A stretch of DNA of 64,000 bases from Dermatophagoides farinae (Eukaryota > Arthropoda > Arachnida > Sarcoptiformes > Pyroglyphidae): positions 3,415,001 through 3,479,000 of the forward strand of contig NC_134679.1 of the NCBI RefSeq assembly GCF_024713945.1, given 5' to 3'. Position numbers and translations under genes: made by a program. Below the pieces are notes generated by a model. That model was given only the letters and a program-made list of their open reading frames with translations. It had not been told where the DNA came from and did not search any database. Of the stretch, positions 46,899 through 58,150 are shown piece by piece. The stretch's first letter is position 1. Each line of letters opens with the position of its first letter.

Positions 46899-49805
46899 CC
46901 AAAGCGAAATTGGAAAAAAAAGAAAAACACATACAAACATATGTGTGTATGGATGAATTCAACAAGTTTTTATTGTGTGTGTGTGTAGGAGGATGCTAAT
47001 TGTAGAATGGATCGAATGTAAAATTTAAAAAGTGAATACTGGACAAATGGATGTTGCTATCAATGAATTGGAATGTAACTTTCTTTCTGTTCTATCCACA
47101 TGTTCAGGGTTGTTTCCATACACTTTATGTTTTCATAATGATTATCGTTGTCAATTCATCACGGATGGATGGATGATGGCTTTTTAAATTCAATGTAATA
47201 TGGGTAGTTGCTAATGTAAAATTTTGTTTGTTTGCCATTTTGAATTTTGTATTTGTTTTCGTTTTGGAAACTTTTTTTCGTTAGCACCACGACAACCGAC
47301 TACGACGACTCAAATAGGATGTCAGAAATGTATGATTTCATGAATGTATTGTGTGTGCAAAATTTTTGTTCAAAATATATAGGATCAAAATTCAATATTC
47401 ATTCAGTCAGGCAACTATCCCCCCTCCCCCAACAAACATCGAACCAACGTTTGGTTCGGTTGGTGATTATTGGTGAGAAAAAAAATATGCAGGCAGATGA
47501 ACAGATGTTTGGGCATTAGTGTATCCACCACACATCAAGGTGACTGGTTTATTTTTCGGTTTTGTTATTTTCTTTAGTTTTTTTGGGCGGTGTCGCCATT
47601 CTTTTACTTTCCATTTAGATCATCATCATCATCATTATCAGTAAAACGGACGTGATTACTATACTGTAATAATGAATGGATTCATTTAATGATTCATAAT
47701 CATAAACCATTGTCAGTCAGTTGGTCATTGACAGTTGACAAACATTCAGTCAGAGACATTGAGAAAAAAATTATTTATAATCGAACGGATCAAAGTCTGC
47801 CCAAATACAAAGTATAGTTAGATATTGGAATACGTTATACAACAAAAAAATCAATAAATAAATAAAAATTTATAATGGAAAGGAGAAAAATATTTCATTA
47901 TTTAGTTGCAATCGCCAGTTATCATGAGATATATGATTATTATACAAATGCGTATTTATTTTACTGCAGTGATACATAAAAAATAGAGAGAGAGAGACAG
48001 ACTGATTAATAAAAAAAATAATCAATTAAAACTCATCGATTCTATTCGATCGAGTGTGGTGTTCTCACTTTTTAGAGAATCCAAATATTTCCACTTATTT
48101 GAATACATTTGAAAATCCTATTGCCATGGCTGCTTTTGTAGATCAGCAGATTAGCATATGCATTATTCTTGTTATATTATTTTGTTTTTATTCTTGAAAA
48201 TGTCGAGATTGAATATAAAAATCCCGAAACAATTGTTGGCAAATATTCGTACAGCTAAATAAATCGACCAAGCTTGATTGGATGCGCTTGTTCAGCGTTA
48301 TATTTTTGAAAAGTTTGTATAATTTTAGCAACAACAATATTGCCCAATCTGTTTGATATGCATGCATAAAAGAAAATTCTTTTCCATCGAAAAAAAAATT
48401 ACAATGTACCGGTAATTGTTTTTCAACAACGAAAGATGATTCATTCATTGTATAAAAAGTTTGGAAAATTTAATAACGAATGACGAACAGATATCATCAA
48501 CAACAACAACAACAACAACAATAATAATAATAATAATATTCAACCAGTCAAGTTGTTGATTTTGAATTCGAATGCTCTGTTGTTAGTGAATTATTATTTT
48601 AGAGAATGGTATGCTATTACTTAACTTGCGTTACATGTATGCTTACAGTAACCATATATTTTTCATGTACACTCGATCAAAAAAAAAAATCAATTTATGA
48701 TCATCATCATTATCATGATCATGATGACGGTGTCATATGATTGTGTAGAAAAAAAAACTTTGATCGTTATCAAAAGAAATGTCATGATCTGATCAAACAA
48801 ATTGATTGATTGATCAAGAATAATTGAAAGAATGGTCGTCATCAAAAGGGATAAATTTTTCATTCAACTTTTCCTTGTTTATGAAAACCATATCGAAAGC
48901 ATTGGCCATAAATGGAATATAATTGAAATAGACAGACACAGAGAGAGAGAGAGAGAGAGGGTGAATGCATAACCAAATATTAAACAAGTATATATGGAAA
49001 ATAAGTGAATAGATTGAACGACGAAAAAAAATAACTAGCATCATAAAATTTATCATATCATCATCATTAACATTCTCATACGCAAAAAACATTCGATTCG
49101 ATTCTAATGTCCAATGAGTAAATAGATTGAGAAAAAAAATGTATGCTGTCAATCCGAATATGGTTTTTTACCATCATTTCCGTTTTGAACGGTGATCAAT
49201 TTGACAATGAACAATGTTCAATAGGTTTTTTCATCTAGAATAAATCGTTCCTGTGAATGACCTATGATTTTTTTGTTCTCTCGATTCTCAAAATGACTTA
49301 ATTTTTTCATTCATTGATCGATCGATCCAAAATCAATCCAAAATGGCAAGACACGCAAAAGAAAACAGCAATCACGTATCATTAATAAATGACCAAGTTG
49401 GTTACATGAATAAACTTTAGATAGCTTCATTTCTTGCTATAAAACAACAATACGTTTTTCGTTTCAAGGTTCCATCACTATAACCATTATATCAATTCTA
49501 TAGACGTAAAATGGATAGATGGCACGCAATCATTACTGCCAATTGGGGTGTGTTTAATTCACTATCTAGACACACATTGACAAGCATCTGCACGTCAATG
49601 ACAATCAATGCCTGGTTCATTAATCAATATTAGTAATGTAATAAAGATAGACATGAATGACGGAATTTGTCATAAATTGTACATTTTTGAATTCCAAAAT
49701 TCAGTTTCCATTTTTTTAAAAAAAGTACAACAGTGCCATCTATTTATTTATTAATTTATTTTATTAATTAATTTATTTCAAATTTTAAAAAATACGTATG
49801 TATGT
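46899..49805. other. 2.9 kb gene-poor intergenic tract
   Basis: No supportable gene. It has TG and GA runs (46976-46986, 48943-48959), (CAA)n and (ATA)n at about 48498-48536 and scattered ATC/CAT triplets. Open frames such as 48188-48448 and 48814-49152 show no motif or signal peptide I would trust. Confidence 0.5.
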
Positions 49806-52800
49806 TTAAAGAATATTTTCTTTGTTTGTCACATTCAATGATTTAGGAACCATTGTACGACGAACACCATCAGATATTTGTTGATCGTCTGCTGATGTCA
49901 ATTCAATCGGTTTGAAGGCCCGTGCAGATTTCGATGTTGATTGTGATGATGAAAGTGATGACGACGGTGGTGGCATTTGATGTTTGACTTCAGCAACTCG
50001 AGCTTCATCAGCATTAATAACAGGAGTTTGTTCGGAATCGATCACCAATATTTTTTCTTTTGTCAGATAAGAAAGCCTAAGAAACGGTAAAATCTCATTA
50101 AATAAATTGTCATACTATTTGTTTGTCTCTTACCTATCAGTAATATTTTTCAAAATCGCCTTGACTTTTTCGTTTTTGATCGAATCTTTTTTGTTTGAAT
50201 CAATTTTGGCCATCATACTGGTAATGTCACTAATTAATTTTTCTCCACCTTCTTTGTGATGATCAATTTTACTCTGTAGAGCCGGAATCAAACATTTAGA
50301 AATCTTATATTTATGTGAGACTTGTTTAAACTCTTTCAACGTCACGCCCAACTGCTCACAAGCTTGATCGAGAGATCGTTCCGTTTCAAAATTTGATTTT
50401 TTCAATGTTTTACATTCTTCATTCAAAACATTAATTTGTTCTTGTTGACGTAGGACATGTTCACGTTGTTGGCCAAGTTCGTTTTGACAACGAACAAATT
50501 CATCATTACATTCGGCAAGTTTGACTTGCATTTGTTCCAGATTCAATTGTGCTGTTTGCAGATTTTTTTCCGACGATAAAAGCTCTTTATCCAAAGATTC
50601 TTTCTCGTCTTTATCCACTCGTAAATGTTTTTGCAATACTAAAAGCTTTTGTTCTAAAAGGGATCTGATAAATGAAATTTCTTATTAAAAAACGAAAAAA
50701 ACTAGTTAAACACTTTACCTTTCTTCCGAGAATTGTTTTTCCGCTTTTTTAAACTCATCGGCCATTTTCTCATGTTTCGCCATAATTGTTGATATTTTTG
50801 TTTCTAATTCAAATTTGGCTCGTTCTGTTTCCACTAAACGCTGACATGTCTCATCGAATTTTCTTTTCAATTGTTCATGACCAGATTTCAATTCAGAATC
50901 CAAAGAAGCATTCTTTTTCGTTAAATTTTGAACCATATCATTCAATTCAACGATTTTACCAGCCATTGTGTCATTTGATTGTAGCAGGCGATCGTTGTTG
51001 TCCAATAATTTTGTTCGCGATTCTGTCCATTCATGTCGCGATTGTTCAAATTTTTCAAACAATTCTTTATTTTGCTTTCGCAACTGTTCCATTTCGTTAT
51101 GCAATCGTTGATTCTCATCACCGATTTGATCACATTGCGCGTGTTTAGCTTGAAAATCATCATACAACTTTTGTAGATCACGATGGATTACTTCAGATTG
51201 TTCGACTTGTTCTAATTTTGTTTCCAACAAAATATTCCGTTCTTCACAATCAAAAAGACGACTTTCTATATTGGATCGCGCTTCTTCTAATTCGATTTTA
51301 GCATCCAAAAGTTCTTGATTTACAGCCATAAGTTTTGATATTTCTGATTTCGAATTGGCCAATTTTACTTTATGGTTTTGTTCTCTGGTCAAACTCACTT
51401 GAACATCTTGTTTCAAAGAGTCATTTTCATTTTTCAATTTGGACAATTTAGTCTCCAGATCATGGATTTTTGTTTCAAATTGTACAATTTTTTGATCATT
51501 CAATTTTAATTTTTCATTTTCACATTGAATTAGTTTTAAACTTGTTTCGATTTCGAGAATTTTTTTGTTTTGTTTGCTCATTTCTTGAAGATTCTTTTCA
51601 AGCTCATTATTTTTTTGAACAAATTCGTCATTAAGATTCTTTAAATTGAAAAGATTTGATTCAAGTGTAGAATTCAAATTGTTAATTTCATTTTGAAGTT
51701 TGGTAATAGTTTCATCATTTTCCAGCTTTAATTTATTCAATTCTTCGAGATGATCGGAAACCAGACTTTCCATTTTCGATTCTGATTCATTGGCAATTAA
51801 TTCCAGAGAATTGATTTTTTGTTTGGCTTCTGTTAGTTTTGACTGAAATTCATTTTCAAAAGTAGATTTTTGTGCTAATGTTTCATTCAGACGAACAGTC
51901 AAGATTTCCCGGTCATGAACCGATTCCACAAGACGATGATTCAATTCAATGATATTTGAATTTAAAGATTGAATAGTTTCTCTTAGATCATGACGATCTT
52001 TATCCATTTCAAGCATAGCATTATTAAGTATTTGATTTTCATTTTGTGATTCATATAATTGAATTGACAATTGTTCATGACGTTGTTTTAAATCGTTGAT
52101 TTGAATGAAAGCGGTAGTTTCGTACTGATTCTTCATACTAGAATTGTCCATTCGCAATTGTTCCATTGTTTCTTCCAATTCACCAACGACTGTTTTATAT
52201 CGAGTTTTTTGTAGTTCTAATTTGTCGTGCAAAATTTGTTGTTGAGCGCGCAAATTATCAACTTCATCACGAGATTTTTGGCATTGAACGTCGTATTCCT
52301 TTCGAATGTGATCGATTTGTTCAATGTGAACTTTTGACACCTGTTCTGAAATAGCTTCTTTTTGTTGATCAAGTCTTTCATATAATTCAACAATTTTTTT
52401 TTCGTATGTAATTTTGGTCTCCAACAATTCTAAACGATCTTCGTAGGAAAACGAACATTCTTGATCATCAGCGGAAATTTGAGCCAATAGGCTAGGTGAT
52501 TTTGTAACTGTACCATTGTTGGATAATGTACAACAAGGTGATACATTAAGTTGGTCAATATTCAATGATAGTCGATTATTAGATATGGTATGGTCAGGCG
52601 ATTTGGATGTTGGTGTTGAAACTAATTCGAAATCTTTTTCATCATGATCCTCATCCTCACAATGATCGGTCAATGTTTGGTCAAGTAATTCTTCTTGTGC
52701 ATCCACAAAGCTATCGGTACCGACTTCGGATGAAGCTGCATTTTCTTCGATGCTACTCTGAATCTGCCCCATTTCATCTTTTGAGATTATAACGATATCG

Positions 52801-53832
52801 GGTGGTGGAGTACGCATCAATGACGTCATATAACGATAAACGGATTCACTTAATATGCCATTTCCTTTGTTCATCTCAAATGAGGTGTTTGAAAAATCAT
52901 TAATTGCACTAGTATTTTCGTCGTTATTCTGATTGTCAAATTCGTGAGTCATTTCGTCGTCATCTGGTTTGCCAATTTCCGTATCATTTTTTAAGTCGAC
53001 TGACTTTTCATCATTTTTGCAGGATTCATTCAAAAGCTGTTTTTTGGGTGTTTTGTTAACATCATTCATCATTGGTAAAGTTTCGTCACTATTTTGGAAA
53101 TTCATTCTACTTGTTGATATGATTTTGTCCAATGAGAACGTAAATGGAATCGTAAATGTAGTTTCCACATCGTCCAATTCGACAGAAATATATTTATATG
53201 GCTGTTGTGGAAATGATTGTTCGGATTGGGATTCATTCATACCTAAAGAAAATAGTTTAATAATAATATTAAAAATACAAAACAAAAATCGTACCATCTA
53301 ATGGTCCAGAAAATAATGAAATATCGTGTTCTGGATCCATAAATTTATTGAAAAAATCATCAAATGAAGATTGATTCTGGGTTCCAGGATTATCATTTAA
53401 TTCTTGATTCATTTCAATCCTCGTATCGATTGATTCTGATGAATTTTCATGTTCACCTTTTTTTGAATCAAGATGTTCGTTATCTATTTCATTGCATTCG
53501 TCAGCATAATTGATCGATTCATTCGATTCTACATGTTCAATCAAATTATCAATCAACTCACCGACAACTTGATTTTTTTCATTATCTTGATCGTTAGACT
53601 CATCCTTAGAATCGGTAGACATGTTGACCAATTTAAAAGAAAAATCCATTAGATTTTTCGCTGGCAGATATTCGGTTATATTCGAATCGATGGGGTTTGA
53701 TATTGAGCTTGAATTTGCATTGAAATTGATTAGATAACTAGTCGTATGATTTAAATCGTTTTGATGATGATTATCTTGATTAGAATCTTGGCTACCAGAA
53801 ACCGGTAAACCAAGAAAAGAAAGATCTGACAT
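49806..53832 (-). CDS. Large coiled-coil protein with C-terminal KEN box
   Basis: Four exons: 53832-53295, 53242-50719, 50664-50134 and 50076-49806, giving 1287 residues. About 480 N-terminal residues are acidic, Ser/Asn/Asp-rich and disordered, starting MSDLSFLGLPVSGS. A nearly unbroken coiled coil follows to about residue 1190 with long Leu/Glu/Lys heptads. The last 90 residues are disordered, with a Pro/Ser patch and a final TNKENIL, which contains the APC/C degron KEN. The layout recalls centrosomal, kinetochore or spindle proteins, but no diagnostic domain (TACC, CENP or kinesin) is visible, so I give no name. On the plus strand TTCAAA (53911-53916) and CCAAT (53960-53964), upstream of the start, give TTTGAA and ATTGG on the coding strand, a pairing seen at G2/M genes. 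Confidence 0.78.
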
Positions 53833-54250
53833 GATATTAAAAAAAAATGTTTTTCAAACCGACGACAATAACTACACACACGAAAATGCTTGTTGTAAGC
53901 TTTGGATGAGTTCAAACGAATTTTAGAAATCAACGGTCGTTTTATGATTTTTCGATCAGCCAATCAAAAGAGCGTTTGATGAGCAAGCGCAAATGCGTTT
54001 TAACTTACAAACAATCGATACTAAACAATCGAAATATGTGATATAATAAACATTCAAGGTTTTATTCCTATAGGAATTCTATAAAATTTTCAAACTATTT
54101 TCCGCCTATGAGCTGTTACTCAAATATGGACGATAATATTGCTTTATAAATGTTTATTACAACAGTTGATGTCAAAATGATTGCTAAATAATTTTTCGCT
54201 GGTTCTTTCAGCGGTCAAAGCAAAATTAAGATTATAACAATTGAGAATGA
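53833..54250. other. Promoter of the coiled-coil gene
   Basis: About 420 bp without a gene. It includes TTTGAA and inverted CCAAT elements about 80 and 130 bp upstream of the coiled-coil gene start, and the 3' UTR of the membrane-protein gene that ends at 54251. Confidence 0.45.
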
Positions 54251-55127
54251 TCACATAAAAGTTTGGATTTCTTTAATATAATCATCTAAACGATCCATAC
54301 GCCATAATGAATAGATTTTTAGATCATTACGTTTGATTGATAATAACATGGCTGTGATTAGTTCACCCAATGAACACCATGCATGTGTGATGGCAACCAT
54401 TTGAATATCATAGAATTGTATCCATTTAGTTAGACGATGTCCAAAAAATTCATTATCGTCGCTTTTATCATTGTTGAAATAATTACTGGAACAAATATGT
54501 CCACAAGGTTCGACCATCAATACAATCATCATCCATATGAAATGGATGATAGTGAGGAAAATTTTCGAACCAATAGTTGTATCTAGTATGTATAATTTTT
54601 TCAGCCATTCCTCCGTCTTTCGAGCGTAGGTCAATGCCAAAATTGTTAGAATCTGTTCCAAGATATTAATGATATACCATACGGATGATAGTGTAAAAAC
54701 GAGTTGATGTTGTTGAAAGCAATCGGCTAGGATGAAACCAATAATTAGTAAAACGCCCCAAAATGACCATATGATTGGAACTAGACAACTTTAAATAAAG
54801 TGGCAAATTATTAGAAAAAAATGACCGAAAAGTTTCTTTATAAAGAAATGAGTCAAACCAAATCAAATATTCAAGATCCAATGACCAATAATCGAATTTA
54901 ACGAATGAATCTATCGGACTTGTTCGATTCAATGTTTTTGATGATCGGGAAATCGGACTTTTATTTGGTGATGATGATGATGATGATGATTGATCAAGTT
55001 TTCTAGCTGCAGCCAATAATTTTTCTTTTCGTAAAAAATTACCGATATTAAAATCTGATGGCAACGACTCTTGGCCATACCAATTATTATTTAGATTCAA
55101 ATGCCAACAAGAATTAACACTTTCCAT
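54251..55127 (-). CDS. Multispan membrane protein of unknown family
   Basis: Two exons, most likely 55127-54859 and 54788-54251, giving 268 residues. The donor is uncertain: GTTTGA at 54858 gives a normal 70 bp intron, while GTCATT further on would also keep the frame but leave an intron of under 40 bp, shorter than any other here. The first 80 residues are hydrophilic with a Ser run. Hydrophobic spans then include LVPIIWSFWGVLLIIGFILA, LVFTLSSVWYIINIL and IFLTIIHFIWMMIVLMV. A final amphipathic region (HAWCSLGELITAMLLS) and a charged tail follow. It could be an ion or lipid-associated membrane protein; I see no family motif. Confidence 0.6.
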
Positions 55128-55264
55128 TCGAGTGGCTTATGTTCAAAAAATTAATCAATCAGAAAAAAATGATTCAAGCTATTTTTATTTATTTAATTCA
55201 ACATTTCGATAAATAAATAATTAGAAAATATAAATTCGATTTGGAAAAAAAAGAACGAAACACG

Positions 55265-55936
55265 TTAATCGATGATTTGCCCGAATGTGATGGCCAATAC
55301 GACAAAAATTGTTCCTAAATTGTACGCCGATTCTAATTCGTCAATTTAATCAAGAATTTACATCACACATAGAAAATGCTTCCAATCAAATAACTTACGT
55401 TTGTTGCTTCCATTGTGGCCACGATGGGGTGTGGTTCCTCCACCACCCTTATGTGTTGTTACAGCACCACCTTTATGTGTTGTTACAGCACCACCTTTGT
55501 GAGTTGTAGCTCCATTTCCTTTATGGGTGGTTGCCCCACCACCTTTTTTGGTAGTTCCTTTATCACCTTTATGGGTAGTGGCCGGTCCTTTATGAGTCAT
55601 ATAATCATTATAATAATCATCACCTGTTTTAATGCCTTCTTCGGATTCAAAATCAGGTGATTCGAATTCAGCCAAATCATCATCCTGTTGTTCATCATGG
55701 AATGTTTCATCAATCATTAGTGATTCTTCTTGTGGTTTTTCCTTGTATTGATCGACTTTTGTTGAATTATTTACCAAATCCGATTTTTTTAAATGTTCGG
55801 TGTCATTTACTGTGAGATTTTGATTGGCAAGTATAACTGGTAAAACCAGTATTAGAAAATGAATAGAGCCTATGGATTAAATAGATTAATTCAAGTCATA
55901 TTCCATGTATATAATTCAATTCTTACCTGATTTCAT
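55265..55936 (-). CDS. Secreted protein with Thr-Thr-His-Lys-Gly octapeptide repeats
   Basis: Three exons: 55936-55927 (three codons plus one base), 55869-55399 and 55314-55265, giving 176 residues. The split start yields MKSGSIHFLILVLPVILANQ, a signal peptide; the tiny first exon is the same design as in the cuticle-type gene. An acidic region with Asp/Glu-rich stretches follows. About seven octapeptides come next, with the pattern ATTHKGGx, varying to TTKKGG and TTPHRG. The C-terminus, reached by the last exon, is hydrophobic (TIFVVLAITFGQII) after Gly-Ser-Asn, compatible with a GPI-anchor signal or a membrane anchor. Thr in the repeats could carry mucin-type sugars. TATAAATA (plus-strand 56063-56070) lies 127 bp upstream. 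No known family is recognised; a gut-lining, cuticular or surface-coat role is possible. Confidence 0.7.
55417..55587. repeat. 24-bp tandem repeat in the octapeptide-repeat gene
   Basis: About seven copies of a 24-bp unit (plus strand CCACCTTTATGTGTTGTTAC plus AGCA). Two adjacent copies near 55445-55492 are almost identical, which suggests recent unit duplication or gene conversion; the outer copies have drifted. Confidence 0.75.
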
Positions 55937-56357
55937 TCTCGATATAGATTGAAATGGATCAAGATTTTTGTCAATCACAGAAAACAATTTTTTTAAATTT
56001 GTGTATGTATGTTTGAAGCCAATAGAAAAAAACAAATCGATTTATCGAATTAAATGACATCGTATTTATACGAATCGGTCATGATTGGAATTTGCATTTG
56101 TCCAGCTATAAATCACTAATGATTGCCGCGATGTTGAAATTGTCAAATTTCCAAATGTCATTGTCAAGGCGATTTGTTAATACATTGATTCAATTATACC
56201 AACTTGTCGATATTTGGCCATAAATCATTGATCAATTCTTGAATCATGTTTATTTGTCTCAAAAATGACATTTATATCTAACAATTAAATAATGCAGATA
56301 TTTCTACAAAATTTTACAATCTAAATCTCAATAACAATTATATCATGCAAATAAAAT
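55937..56357. other. Upstream region of the octapeptide-repeat gene
   Basis: No gene. The TATA box at 56063-56070 serves the minus-strand gene to the left. The right part is the 3' UTR of the thiolase gene. Confidence 0.5.
56063..56070 (-). promoter_or_regulatory. TATA box of the octapeptide-repeat gene
   Basis: TATAAATA on the minus strand, 127 bp upstream of the start codon at 55936. Function is inferred from position. Confidence 0.55.
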
Positions 56358-57729
56358 TTAATTATACATCTTTTCGAGCATTAATGCGGATGCACCACCC
56401 CCAGCATTACATATAGCTGCAACACCCATTTGTCCAGGTTCCAAATGTAAAGCTAAATGATTGACAATGCGTGAACCAGACATTCCTACTGGATGACCGA
56501 GGCTAACAGCACCACCACGAATGTTTACTTTAGAAATGTCTATTTTAAGTAATCGTAGATTAGCCAACACAACGGCACTGAATGCTTCGTTAATCTCCCA
56601 TAGATGTATATCATTTTGTTTGTAACCCGTCATTTCAAGTAACTTTGGAATTGCATATGTTGGAGCGATGGAAAAATCAATCGGATCGACAGCTGCATCG
56701 GCAAATCCAACAATCTTGGCCAAAGGTTTAAGACCATATTTTCGAACGGCTCGTCCCGATGCTAAAACAGCAGCTGATGCACCATCGTTAACTAATGTTG
56801 ATAAAAGATATTTTAAATTCTATACTCTAACACAAATATATGCCATTTACTCACTTTTACTAGCATTTGCAGCTGTTATTGTTCCATTTTTCGGTTCAAA
56901 TACCGGCTTCAATTTAGAAAATTTCGAAAAATCTACACGCCGATATTCTTCATCTTCGCCAAATTTGTGGTTTGGCATTTTTTTAGTTGCTGGTATATCG
57001 ACTGGTACAATTTCCAATTCGGTTACTTTAGATGCCCATTGAGCACTTAGCTCATAACTACGTTTCGCATAATCATCTTGTTCGGCACGAGATATGTTCA
57101 TATTTTTGGCCGTATGTTCGGCACATGCTCCCATCAATTTTTTATAGTAAACATCGGTAAAACCGAATTGTAATCCATCGATCAATTTGATGCCTCCATA
57201 CGGTAAATCACCACGAGGTAGAAAAAAAGGTACATTGGAAAAACTTTCCTGGCCACCGGCAATACCAATATCAATTTGACCACATTGGATAGCCTGTGCT
57301 AATATCTGATAAGATTTCATTCCGGATGCACAGGCTTTATTCAATGAGGTTGTTGCAACAGTCACTGGTAGACCAGCTCCTAATGCTGCTTGTCGAGCAG
57401 GTGCTTGACCAACACCAGCTTGCCGTACGTTTCCCATGATGACTTCTTCGATTACTACGAAAATTTAAAAGAGTAAATTTAAAAGTTCAACAAACAAGGT
57501 AGACAAAAAAATTACAATCTTTAGTGATAATGGTCGATTTTTCGATTGCACCTTGAATAGCTATTGCTCCTAATTGTGGACCTGTAAATTGGGCAAGTTT
57601 TGAACGAAAACATCCAATTGGTGTTCGTGCGGCCGATATTATGTATGTTTGGTCATCTTTAATATTTGTTGATGACAGATTACGTTTTCCAATCAAATGG
57701 ATTATTGAGAATCTATTCACTTTCAACAT
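56358..57729 (-). CDS. ACAT1: Mitochondrial acetyl-CoA acetyltransferase (thiolase)
   Basis: Three exons: 57729-57516, 57454-56855 and 56791-56358, giving 415 residues (human 427). The N-terminus MLKVNRFSIIHLIGKRNLSS is basic and amphipathic, a mitochondrial presequence; an upstream in-frame ATG at 57756 would add nine residues and fits less well. The catalytic cysteine sits in LNKACASGM (about Cys113), the active-site His in SLGHPVGMSG (about His371) and the second Cys in ICNAGGGASA (about Cys399). NEAFSAVVLANL completes the set. The enzyme reversibly joins two acetyl-CoA in ketone-body and isoleucine metabolism. Introns of 61-63 bp are typical for this window. Every catalytic residue expected is present. 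Confidence 0.95.
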
Positions 57730-58150
57730 TGTTTGAATAAAAAAACACAGTATCATCTATATACTAAGCAGAACGACTGTTGTTTGTAAATAATAATAAT
57801 TTTATTATCAATAATTTTTGTCAAAAACATTTCTCTGATTGATTTGATGAAGATGATTATCGTCTGTCATGTGTACGCGTATGATTCCAAGCATGTGAAA
57901 TCATATCCTATTCAAATGATACGTTCTTATGTATTTTTGATCAAAACAAAAAAAAAATTATTTATATAGAGACAATGATTGAAAAGACGAGAAAAAAAAA
58001 ATTATAACAAAACACCTAAACCGAATAATAATAATAATATGAATTGAAAGAATTCAAAATGGAAAAAAAATGAGAAACTGATAAGAAAATTGTATTTAAA
58101 AAAAATTATTAACAAAAAAAAATTCATCTTATTTTTCATGTGCGTTTGTT
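57730..58150. other. Upstream region of the thiolase gene
   Basis: About 420 bp, A/T-rich, without a gene or recognisable promoter motif. The right end is the 3' UTR of the ABCG transporter. Confidence 0.5.
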
